From: Propioniciclava flava
GTDB taxonomy: Bacteria > Actinomycetota > Actinomycetes > Propionibacteriales > Propionibacteriaceae
Reading direction: 5' to 3'
DNA: 64,000 nucleotides
Assembly: GCF_004126535.1 (NCBI RefSeq)
Contig: NZ_PPCV01000005.1
Span: 124,001-188,000 of the forward strand
A program made the translations under genes and the position numbers. Below the pieces are notes generated by a model, which made no database searches, had not been told where the DNA came from, and saw only the letters and a list, made by a program, of their open reading frames with translations. Positions 1 to 6,597 of the stretch are shown one piece after another (position 1 is the stretch's first letter; each line of letters starts with the position of its first letter).

Positions 1-901
1 GTGCGCAGAAGCTGGACACCTTGTGGTGCTCCATGATGTCCAGCAGGGCCCGGGCATCGAAGCGCTCGTAGTTGACGATGAAGACGGTCGCCTCGGCGAG
101 GAAGGGCGCGAAGAAGTTGCTCCACGCGTGCTTGCCCCAGCCGGGCGAGGAGATGTTCAGGTGGACATCACCAGGGCGCACGCCTAACCAGTACATCGTG
201 GAGAGATGCCCGATCGGGTAGCTCACCTGCGTATGACGAACGAGCTTGGGGTGAGCGGTGGTCCCGGAGGTGAAGTACAGCAGCGAGGTCGCCTCGGCGG
301 GGGTCGCCGCGTCCGGCTCGAACGTGGCGGAGGCGGCATGGCGCTCCGACCAACCGATCCAGCCGGCGGGCACGTCATGCCCCACCCCGATCACGGTGGT
401 CTCCGGGCGCACCAGGGCGAATCGCTCGGCGAGGGCGGTCGGCGCGATGGCCCAGCCCGCGGAAACGGTGTCGATCCGCCAAGCCAGGTCGGTCTCGCTC
501 AGCAGCGTGGAGGTGGGGATCGCCACAGCACCGACCTTCAACAGACCCAGCAGGATCTCCCACAGATCGATGGTGTTGTTCAGCATGACGACCATCAGGT
601 CGCCTGGGCGAACGCCGAGGTCGCGCAGCCACGACGCGACCTGATCGGAGCGCTGTGACAGTTCGCCGTACGTCCAGGAGGCGGCCTCATGGCCGGGTTC
701 GGCAATGGTGACCGCGGGACGGTCGGGGTGCTCGGCCGCGACGACATCGAACCACTCCAAGGCGAAGTTGAAGCTCTCCGGGTGGGGCCAGCGGAACCCG
801 GCGACGGCGGCGTCATAGTCGTGAGGATGTGCCAGCAGGAAGTCTCGAGCGGCCCGCACCGCGTGCGTCGTGGGGGTCGCCTGGCGGCCGGGGTGCGTCA
901 T
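1..901 (-). CDS. Acyl-CoA synthetase, ACSM-like (3' end beyond window)
   Basis: AMP-forming acyl-CoA synthetase, activating a carboxylic acid with ATP and CoA. Only the first 300 residues are inside the window; the C-terminus lies beyond the left edge. The adenylation A3 motif YFTSGTTAHPK is visible near residue 220, followed by SPGWGKHAW and a VSSFCA segment, an arrangement that resembles medium-chain (ACSM) enzymes more than acetyl-CoA synthetase. The start is the ATG at 901. A TAGGGT box lies 7 nt upstream with no Shine-Dalgarno sequence, suggesting a leaderless transcript. It is separated from the upstream mdh by a strong hairpin, so it is its own unit. The exact substrate cannot be told. 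Confidence 0.88.
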   Translation of the reverse strand, partial: MTHPGRQATPTTHAVRAARDFLLAHPHDYDAAVAGFRWPHPESFNFALEWFDVVAAEHPDRPAVTIAEPGHEAASWTYGELSQRSDQVASWLRDLGVRPGDLMVVMLNNTIDLWEILLGLLKVGAVAIPTSTLLSETDLAWRIDTVSAGWAIAPTALAERFALVRPETTVIGVGHDVPAGWIGWSERHAASATFEPDAATPAEATSLLYFTSGTTAHPKLVRHTQVSYPIGHLSTMYWLGVRPGDVHLNISSPGWGKHAWSNFFAPFLAEATVFIVNYERFDARALLDIMEHHKVSSFCA

Positions 902-908
902 GGGAGTT

Positions 909-914
909 ACCCTA
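909..914 (-). promoter_or_regulatory. -10 box TAGGGT for the acyl-CoA synthetase
   Basis: TAGGGT on the minus strand, 7 nt before the ATG at 901. No Shine-Dalgarno is present, so transcription probably starts at or next to the start codon. No good -35 hexamer is visible. Confidence 0.5.
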
Positions 915-963
915 CGCCCCTTGGCTACGGATGCGTAGGTAGTGTCCCAGTGTGTGACGAAAC

Positions 964-1007
964 GAGGCTGGCCCTCGCGATCTGGGGCGATCGCGAGGGC
1001 CAGCCTC
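964..1007 (-). terminator. Hairpin terminator after mdh
   Basis: A perfect 19-bp inverted repeat (arms 964-982 and 989-1007) with a 6-nt loop lies 15 nt after the mdh stop codon. A short T-run follows on the minus strand. It separates mdh from the downstream acyl-CoA synthetase gene. Confidence 0.85.
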
Positions 1008-1022
1008 ACAAGCAAGGGTGGG

Positions 1023-2015
1023 TCAGATGAGGCCGAGTTCCGTCACGGCCTTCTTCTCATCGACCAGTTCGGCGACCGAGGCGTCGATCTTGGCGCGGGA
1101 GAAGTCGTTGATCGACAGGCCCTGGACGATGGAGTACACGCCCTCGGCGGACACGGTGCAGGGGAACGAGGAGATGACGCCCTCGGGAACTCCGTAGGAG
1201 CCATCCGACGGAACCGCCATCGAGACCCAGTCGCCCTCCGGCGTGCCCAGAGCCCAATCGTGCATGTGCTCGATCGTGGCGTTGGCCGCCGACGCGGCCG
1301 AGGAGGAGCCGCGCGCCGCGATGATGGCCGCACCGCGCTTGGCGACCGTCGGGATGAAGTCGTTCTCGATCCAGGCTTCATCGTTGACGGCCGCTGCCGC
1401 GTTCTTGCCGTTCACTTCGGCGTTGAACAGGTCGGGGTACTGGGTGGCGGAGTGGTTGCCCCAGATCGTCAGCTTCTTGACCTCGGTCACCGGGACGCCC
1501 AGCTTGTTCGCCACCTGCGAGATGGCGCGGTTGTGGTCCAGTCGGGTCAGCGCGTTGAAGCGCTCGGCGGGGATGTCGGGGGCATTGCTCTGCGCGATCA
1601 GTGCGTTCGTGTTGGCGGGGTTGCCGGTCACCAGCACCTTGATGTCATCGGCGGCGACCGCGTTGAGGGCCTTGCCCTGGGCGGTGAAGATCGCACCGTT
1701 GGCCGAGAGCAGATCACCGCGCTCCATGCCTGCGGTACGCGGACGCGCGCCCACCAGCATGGCCAGGTTCACACCGTCGAACACCTTGGTCGCGTCGTCG
1801 CCGATCTCGACCTTGCTCAGGAGCGGGAAGGCGCAGTCGTCGAGTTCCATGACGACGCCCTCCAGCGCCTTCAGGGCCGGCGTGATCTCGAGCAGGCGAA
1901 GCTCGATGGGCTGATCGGGCCCGAGGAGTTCGCCGCTGGCGATGCGGAACAGCAGGCTGTAGCCGATCTGCCCGGCTGCGCCGGTAACAGCGACCTTGAC
2001 GGGTGCTTGGGTCAT
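1023..2015 (-). CDS. mdh: Malate dehydrogenase
   Basis: NAD-dependent malate dehydrogenase of the TCA cycle, 330 residues, the usual length for the actinobacterial cytosolic-type enzyme. The Rossmann motif TGAAGQIGY is at residues 11-19. The substrate-binding arginines lie in the [11 protein letters not shown] loop, NPANTNA follows, and the catalytic histidine is in [11 protein letters not shown]. The start is the ATG at 2015, preceded by GGAGG at good spacing. It is transcribed alone: a promoter lies upstream and a 19-bp hairpin follows the stop. The full motif set leaves little doubt. Confidence 0.97.
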   Translation of the reverse strand: MTQAPVKVAVTGAAGQIGYSLLFRIASGELLGPDQPIELRLLEITPALKALEGVVMELDDCAFPLLSKVEIGDDATKVFDGVNLAMLVGARPRTAGMERGDLLSANGAIFTAQGKALNAVAADDIKVLVTGNPANTNALIAQSNAPDIPAERFNALTRLDHNRAISQVANKLGVPVTEVKKLTIWGNHSATQYPDLFNAEVNGKNAAAAVNDEAWIENDFIPTVAKRGAAIIAARGSSSAASAANATIEHMHDWALGTPEGDWVSMAVPSDGSYGVPEGVISSFPCTVSAEGVYSIVQGLSINDFSRAKIDASVAELVDEKKAVTELGLI

Positions 2016-2064
2016 ATTTCCTCCACTGTGAAGACGGCAGCGGGCAGCCTGCCCGCACGTCTTG

Positions 2065-2070
2065 AACCTA
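2065..2070 (-). promoter_or_regulatory. Extended -10 box for mdh
   Basis: On the minus strand TGC-TAGGTT forms an extended -10 element about 50 nt before the mdh ATG. This leaves a leader of roughly 40 nt containing a GGAGG ribosome-binding site. Confidence 0.4.
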
Positions 2071-2163
2071 GCACCGAAGCAGTCTCCAGGAGGGGGCCTC
2101 GCATGGACTGGGGACCACGGTCACAGGTGGGCCGCGACGCCGGTGTACCCCTGCCGCGGCGCC

Positions 2164-2169
2164 TAGGCT
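2164..2169 (+). promoter_or_regulatory. -10 box TAGGCT for the histidine phosphatase gene
   Basis: TAGGCT lies 7 nt before the ATG at 2177, consistent with leaderless transcription. The overlapping GAGGGG could instead act as a ribosome-binding site if transcription starts further upstream. Confidence 0.4.
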
Positions 2170-2176
2170 GAGGGGC

Positions 2177-3115
2177 ATGCGCTTGTTCTTGGTGAGACAC
2201 GGACAGACCCCCGCCAACGTCGATCGGCTTTTGGATACGGCCAGTCCTGGCGCCGATCTTGATCCTTCTGGGCGCGAGCAGGCGCAAACCCTGGTCGAGC
2301 GGTTCGCCGGAGTGCCGATCGAGGCCCTCTACACCTCCGATCGGGTCCGGGCCCAGCAGACGGCCGCACCGCTGGCCGCCGAGCGAGGGCTGACGCCCAC
2401 CGTCCTGCCTGGGCTCGGGGAGATCGCCGCCGGGGATCAAGAACTGTGGCCCCGATGGGACGCCTACATCGCGATGCTGTCACAGTGGGCGATGGGCGAT
2501 CTGACGGCTTCGCGGCCGGGCGGAGAGTCGGGTGAGGAGTTCCTGTCCCGCTTCGACGCGGCCATTGTCGCGATCGCACGTGACGGTTCCGCATCAGCGG
2601 CCTTGGTGAGCCATGGGGCCGCGCTGCGCATGTGGATCGGGGCACGCGTCCAGGGCATCGCCCCCCGCGACATCGCGACCTGGCATCTGGGCAATACCGC
2701 CGTGATCGAAGTCGACGGCGATCCCGATCACGGCTGGCAGTTCGTGTCGTGGGATCCGGGCACGGAACTGGATGACGGGCCGCACGCCCATGCGCCGCGG
2801 GGCGAGGCCGGGAGTTTCGTGCTGGATCCCGACGAGGCGAGCGCTGCGGCACCCGAATGGCGTGTGCTCGGGGGAGCGCTGCGGATGACGACGCGTTGGC
2901 GCGACGCCTCGGCAGCGTGGCGCTTCGTGGCACTCGTGGGGGAGTTGTCCGTCGCCCTGGAGCATCCGATCGACGTCGATGTACGCGCAACGCGCGTCAT
3001 GGTGGCCCTGACGAGCCCCGATGCGGGCGGCATCACGCATCGCGATACGGCCTTGGCATTCCAGATCAGCGAGGCGTTGCGTCGCGAGGGTGGGATCGTC
3101 GAGGTGCCCGCCTAG
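2177..3115 (+). CDS. Histidine phosphatase fused to a pterin-dehydratase-like domain
   Basis: Residues 1 to about 200 are a histidine-phosphatase (phosphoglycerate-mutase superfamily) domain. RHG is at 7-9, and a second catalytic histidine is in VSHGAALR. Residues 228-312 resemble pterin-4a-carbinolamine dehydratase: a W at 228, EHP at 262-264, then TSPDAGG and ITHRDTALA. In authentic dehydratases the corresponding motifs are HHP and a His in THD/THE. Two of the three usual histidines are therefore replaced here, and dehydratase activity is doubtful. The gene stops at a TAG that lies inside the CCTAGG target duplication of the adjoining insertion element. A possible third-domain remnant lies past the element in the same frame. 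The fusion is clear from the sequence; the substrate is unknown. Confidence 0.85.
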   Translation: MRLFLVRHGQTPANVDRLLDTASPGADLDPSGREQAQTLVERFAGVPIEALYTSDRVRAQQTAAPLAAERGLTPTVLPGLGEIAAGDQELWPRWDAYIAMLSQWAMGDLTASRPGGESGEEFLSRFDAAIVAIARDGSASAALVSHGAALRMWIGARVQGIAPRDIATWHLGNTAVIEVDGDPDHGWQFVSWDPGTELDDGPHAHAPRGEAGSFVLDPDEASAAAPEWRVLGGALRMTTRWRDASAAWRFVALVGELSVALEHPIDVDVRATRVMVALTSPDAGGITHRDTALAFQISEALRREGGIVEVPA

Positions 3116-3116
3116 G
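3111..3116. repeat. Target site duplication CCTAGG, left copy
   Basis: CCTAGG flanks the left inverted repeat, and an identical hexamer flanks the right one at 5013-5018. IS481-type elements are known to prefer NCTAGN targets. The TAG inside this copy is the stop codon of the phosphatase gene. Confidence 0.75.
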
Positions 3117-3136
3117 TGTACTGACCGGAGACGTTG
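3117..3136 (+). repeat. Left terminal inverted repeat of the IS
   Basis: Starts TGTACTGA. It matches the reverse complement of 4993-5012 at 17 of 20 positions, with mismatches at positions 9, 13 and 14. Confidence 0.8.
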
Positions 3137-3160
3137 GTAGAGCGACTCTCTCTGGGAGCG

Positions 3161-3187
3161 TTGACCTTGACACTGTGTGATGCGGTC
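3161..3187 (+). promoter_or_regulatory. Candidate MerR operator/promoter
   Basis: Just inside the left IS end lie TTGACC (3161) and a perfect TTGACA (3167). They are embedded in a GACC...GGTC dyad whose centre is ACACTGTGT. MerR-family regulators bind such dyads between promoter elements, and autoregulation would be expected. No clear -10 box follows, so the exact promoter is uncertain. Confidence 0.4.
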
Positions 3188-3201
3188 TGGTGGGGGTCGA
3201 C

Positions 3202-3966
3202 ATGTTGAGTATCGGAGAGATCGCGCATAGCACTGGTGTCTCGCGGCGCATGCTGCGGCACTGGGAAGGCGAGGGGTTGCTGACCCCAGCTACTACCGAC
3301 CCTGTAACCGGCTATCGGCGCTACCAGGACAGCCAGCTTGGGCGCGTGCGTGCCATTGCGGAACTGCGCGCGCTGGGGTTCGGCTTGGCCGAGATCGGGC
3401 AGCTGCTCGATCCGCATCTTGAGCAGTCCACTCTGGAAGTGCTTCTCACTCACCAGGTAGACGCCCTGCAGCGGCAGATCACCGAGGCTTCAACACGTCT
3501 GGTCCACGTTCAGCACCGGCTGGACATCATCCAGAGCAAGTCCATGGAGATCATCATGAATCTGTCCATCACCGCACTGCCCAGCCTCAATATTTGGGGG
3601 CTGAGCACCACCGTCCTTGACGAGACCGAGATCGGTCACGCCGTCAAACAGTTGCACCGGGACCTCCCTCACACCGATGAAGAGATCGTGCTTCTGTATG
3701 ACGGTACGGACGACGACCAGATCACCGTCTCAGCCGGGATTACGACGCGCCCCGAATCTGAGGCGGTCAGCAGGATCGTCGTGCCGGAGGCCTCGGAAGG
3801 CGTAACGGTCACCTTCGATGGACCGCCAGAGAGCATCGGGGATGCCTGGGTCCTGATCGATGCCGAGCTAGAGAAGCGACACCTGACCAGTTTCGGCATC
3901 TATCGGCAGGTCAACAGCGTGACGGGACACGTCACCCTGCAGGCCCCTGTTCGCGAGCGACACTGA
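3202..3966 (+). CDS. MerR-family regulator with GyrI-like effector domain (IS passenger)
   Basis: Protein of 254 residues. The N-terminal winged helix-turn-helix (about 1-70) carries SIGEIAHSTGVSRRMLRHWE and GYRRY, typical of MerR proteins. A coiled-coil dimerisation helix follows, then a C-terminal GyrI/BmrR-like ligand-binding domain (about 115-250). An in-frame GTG at 3190 exists, but the ATG at 3202 has GGTGGGGG at proper spacing and is preferred. The gene lies between the inverted repeats of an IS481-type element. No transporter or enzyme target travels with it, so its regulon is unknown; it may respond to a hydrophobic or cationic compound as BmrR relatives do. Confidence 0.85.
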   Translation: MLSIGEIAHSTGVSRRMLRHWEGEGLLTPATTDPVTGYRRYQDSQLGRVRAIAELRALGFGLAEIGQLLDPHLEQSTLEVLLTHQVDALQRQITEASTRLVHVQHRLDIIQSKSMEIIMNLSITALPSLNIWGLSTTVLDETEIGHAVKQLHRDLPHTDEEIVLLYDGTDDDQITVSAGITTRPESEAVSRIVVPEASEGVTVTFDGPPESIGDAWVLIDAELEKRHLTSFGIYRQVNSVTGHVTLQAPVRERH

Positions 3967-4117
3967 TTTGCGGACCACAGCAAGGGAGGCCAGCGGCGAC
4001 GTCGAGCCCCCGCCTGGAGGTGTGTCTCAATGAAGCCATGCGAATGCGGCTCTCACCCCGCGCCACAGACTGATAGTTGCCCGGCTGGTTGTCGACCAGG
4101 GGTGGCGGATCAGTGAA

Positions 4118-5017
4118 GTGGCGGCCCGCTTTCAAGTGTCCTGGCCGACAGTTAAGCGCTGGGTCGATCGATACCTCGCCGGCGAATCGATGCAGGATCG
4201 CTCCTCGCGGCCACGGAGGTCTCCTGGCAAGACGTCCAAGACCGTGACTAAGAGGTGCGTCAGCCTACGAATGCGTCTGCGGGAAGGTCCGGTCCAGCTC
4301 GCTGCGAGACTCAACATCGCGCCGTCGACGGTTCATCGAATCTTGCGATCAGCCCGCTTGAACCGACTCTCTCATGTCGACCGCGAAACAGGTGAGCCCG
4401 TCCGCCGCTACGAGCACGATCATCCGGGATCAATGGTGCACGTAGACGTGAAGAAGCTCGGCAACATCCCCGACGGTGGCGGCTGGCGTTACGTTGGTCG
4501 CCACCAAGGCGAGAAGAACCGCGCCGCGACGCAGGACAAGTCACGCAACGTCTATGGCAATCCGAAGCTCGGATATGCATTCGTGCATGCCGTCATCGAT
4601 GACCATTCCAGAGTCGCCTACACCGAGGTCCACGACGACGAGACCGCCTTCACCGCTGTCGCTGTCCTGCGTCGGGCCGTTGATTGGTTCGCCGACCGCG
4701 GCGTCGCGATCGAGCGAGTGCTTTCAGACAACGGTGGTGCGTACCGATCGCACCTCTGGCGCGACACCTGCGAAGCACTGTCGATCACCCCGAAGCGGAC
4801 TCGTCCGTACCGGCCGCAGACCAACGGGAAGGTCGAGAGGTTCCACCGCACCATGGCCGACGGGTGGGCCTACGCCCGCTGCTACATCAGCGAGCAGGAA
4901 CGCCGCGACTCTCTCGAAGCCTGGCTCCACCAATACAACCAGCATCGTCCCCACACGGCCTGCGGCAACCAGCCGCCCTTCTCACGATTGATCAACGTTC
5001 CCGATCAGTACACCTAG
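4118..5017 (+). CDS. IS481-family DDE transposase, probably N-terminally frameshifted
   Basis: The catalytic core is intact: a helix-turn-helix (FQVSWPTVKRW), then the DDE residues in HVDVKK, LSDNGGAY and GKVERFH. Coding potential in this frame extends upstream of the GTG at 4118 back to about 4034, encoding SHANAALTPRHR, the usual N-terminus of this family. A GGAGG (4016-4020) and an ATG (4030) sit in front of that segment, but one extra A after the ATG puts it out of frame. The natural start therefore appears lost, and any product would begin at 4118 or arise by slippage. The stop TAG (5015-5017) belongs to the duplicated target CCTAGG. Confidence 0.85.
   Translation: MAARFQVSWPTVKRWVDRYLAGESMQDRSSRPRRSPGKTSKTVTKRCVSLRMRLREGPVQLAARLNIAPSTVHRILRSARLNRLSHVDRETGEPVRRYEHDHPGSMVHVDVKKLGNIPDGGGWRYVGRHQGEKNRAATQDKSRNVYGNPKLGYAFVHAVIDDHSRVAYTEVHDDETAFTAVAVLRRAVDWFADRGVAIERVLSDNGGAYRSHLWRDTCEALSITPKRTRPYRPQTNGKVERFHRTMADGWAYARCYISEQERRDSLEAWLHQYNQHRPHTACGNQPPFSRLINVPDQYT
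4993..5012 (-). repeat. Right terminal inverted repeat of the IS
   Basis: The reverse complement starts TGTACTGA and matches the left end (3117-3136) at 17 of 20 positions. It encodes the last residues of the transposase. Confidence 0.8.
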
Positions 5018-5018
5018 G
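5013..5018. repeat. Target site duplication CCTAGG, right copy
   Basis: Identical to 3111-3116. Its TAG serves as the transposase stop codon. Confidence 0.75.
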
Positions 5019-5218
5019 CGACGGTCGAGATCGCCATCGACACCACTCGCCCCGAGTCGCTGCGTCCCGTCGGACGGGTTGGCGATGGGACGAAGGTAAG
5101 CGATCGCGTCACGGATCTCCTTGCGTTGGCCCCGGGATCGGGGGAGCGTCCGGAAAGCGGAACTCCTCCGTCAGGGGCTCATCCCGGCGGGATGGCGCAT
5201 GACGGAGGAGCCGCGTGA
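5018..5218 (+). pseudogene. Coding remnant after the IS, possibly a lost VOC-like domain
   Basis: Directly after the right target copy, a 67-codon open stretch continues in the frame the phosphatase gene would have if the element were removed. It begins ATVEIAIDTTRPESLRP and ends at a TGA at 5216. No start codon or ribosome-binding site serves it. In actinobacterial pterin-dehydratase-like proteins a glyoxalase/VOC-type domain often follows and opens with a similar VEIAID segment. This may therefore be the eroded continuation of the gene cut at 3115. After about 20 codons the likeness fades. The assignment is inference. Confidence 0.45.
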
Positions 5219-5234
5219 TGCTCGACCGAGTCGA

Positions 5235-6107
5235 TCAGCTCTCGCTGCGTCGACGCCTGACCATCAGCAAAACGCCCGCACCCACGTTCAGTGCCCCGAT
5301 CGTGGCATACGTCCACAAAGCCGTCGGCCCTGTGAAGGGAAGGGTCCCACCCGGCTCGTCGGGTGTCCGGGAGTTCTCCACGGCACCGAAGTCACCAGCC
5401 AGATGCGTGGCATCGATCACGACCGTGCGGGGGGTCGTGTCGCGGACGAACCCCGCGGGGGCCTCCTTCTCGGTCAGCGTGTACGTGCCCCAGGCCACAT
5501 TCTTGATCGCGAACCCTCCATCGGCCGCGTTGGCGTCGATGCCCAGGTTGTCGCTGACAGTGACCGAGTAGCCGTGGGGCCCCTCCAGCGTCCACGTGGA
5601 TCCGGCGAGGCGATCACCGGAGGTGGCGTCCGTCTTCTGCCACGACAACGTGCCCGGCGCACGCGTGTTCCCGATCGCTCCCAAGTCCTGCTCGAGGTGC
5701 TCGCCGTCGAACGTGAGCGTGCGAACCGGAGTGGGGTTGGGCAGTTGGTATCCCGCCGGGGCGGTGTGCTCCCACAGCTTGTACTCGCCCCACTTCACGC
5801 CGATGTTCACGCGGAACTTGCCGACGGCCGGATCGAGGTCGTAGGTACCGTTATCGATCACCTCGCGGGTCAAGCCGTCGCCTTGAAGCGCCCAGACGCT
5901 TCCCGCCAGAGGGGTGCCGTCGGTCGCGTCGGTCTTCTGCCAGGAGAGCGTGGCTTCGCGGCGGTCGTTGAAGATGTCGGGCGAGCCGATGGCATCGGTT
6001 CTGCTCGTGTGGTCGACCCCAGTCGCCACCGACACAACGTGGTCTCTGGAAACTGAACCGACCGGAGCCGGTGGCGCGCGGTCGCGCCCCCGGCCGCATG
6101 CTAGCAA
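5235..6107 (-). pseudogene. 5'-truncated LPXTG surface protein with Cna-B repeats
   Basis: The C-terminal part of a Gram-positive wall-anchored protein is present: two Cna-B/SpaA-type repeats, each opening with TLSWQKTDAT and ending in an E-x-x-APAG-F/Y motif. They are followed by a proline-rich joint, the sortase motif LPFTG, one hydrophobic segment and an RRRR tail. The front is missing. The first ~45 residues show no signal peptide and have a skewed, non-natural composition, and an IFNDRRE piece just before the first full repeat looks like the end of an earlier repeat. No sortase gene is nearby. The region next to it holds the IS and another remnant. I read it as a deletion-truncated adhesin or pilin gene that is unlikely to be exported. 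Confidence 0.75.
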
Positions 6108-6150
6108 CGCTGACGGCTAGGGGATTCGCCGGTCACCCAGGTGGGGTACC

Positions 6151-6462
6151 TTAGCTGTCTGTCGCGTCGAGGGCGCGCTCGAGTCGCACCAGCTTGGCGT
6201 CGATCTCGCCCTCGTACCCGGGCCGGATGTCAGCCTTGATGACGAGCGAGACGCGGGACCCGAAGGGGAGGACAGCTTCTGTGGCCCGCCTGACCACGTC
6301 GAAGACCTCATCCCATGAGCCCTCCACCTCGGTGAACATGGAGGAGGTTCGGTTCGGCAAGCCGGAGTCGCGGACGACCTTCACCGCAGCGGCGACGGCG
6401 TCGTGGACCGAACCGTCCGCGCGACCGGTGCCGGATGGGGCAACTGAGAAAGCAAGCAGCAT
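6151..6462 (-). CDS. Thiamine-binding / MTH1187-YkoF family protein
   Basis: Protein of 103 residues of the small ferredoxin-like family once called DUF77 (MTH1187/YkoF). Recognisable features are MLLAFSVAP at the start, a PNRTSSMFTEVEG segment, and VIKADIRPG. Relatives bind thiamine or act as small cytoplasmic ligand carriers; the ligand here is not known. The start is the ATG at 6462, with AAGGAG at ideal distance. Longer in-frame upstream codons lack a binding site and look unnatural. It stands alone between the Cna-B remnant and the symporter terminator. Confidence 0.8.
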   Translation of the reverse strand: MLLAFSVAPSGTGRADGSVHDAVAAAVKVVRDSGLPNRTSSMFTEVEGSWDEVFDVVRRATEAVLPFGSRVSLVIKADIRPGYEGEIDAKLVRLERALDATDS

Positions 6463-6537
6463 GCGTTCTATCTCCTTCACAGGTGTCGCGGCAGCGAATG
6501 TGCGCCGCGGTGTCTCCACGCTAGTCCGCACACAGCA

Positions 6538-6587
6538 GTGCCGGGGTGAGGGCGGTTCGCAGCGTCGCACCCGCCTCACCCCGGCAC
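6538..6587 (-). terminator. Terminator after the symporter gene
   Basis: The arms at 6538-6555 and 6571-6587 pair over 17 bp with one bulged G, just after the symporter stop at 6598. Confidence 0.75.
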
Positions 6588-6597
6588 GCAGGTGCGG

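Larger units (their letters stand above)
3117..5012. mobile_element. IS481-family element with a MerR passenger gene
   Basis: The element is 1,896 bp long. It is bounded by 20-nt inverted repeats that match at 17 of 20 positions and is flanked by CCTAGG duplications. It contains a MerR-type regulator (3202-3966) and a DDE transposase (4118-5017, possibly from 4030). Simple IS481 elements carry only the transposase, so the regulator is extra cargo. The transposase reading frame runs out through the right inverted repeat and takes its stop codon from the target sequence. Confidence 0.8.

Noticed and set aside
942-2171. Long open frame on the plus strand across mdh
   Set aside because: It is the antisense shadow of malate dehydrogenase: skewed composition, no family likeness, no ribosome-binding site.
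3202-3966. MerR gene as a native chromosomal gene next to an IS
   Set aside because: The left inverted repeat and target duplication lie upstream of it, directly after the phosphatase stop, so it falls inside the element.
5235-6107. Cna-B/LPXTG gene as an intact surface protein
   Set aside because: No signal peptide, no credible start or binding site, and the first ~45 codons have unnatural composition.
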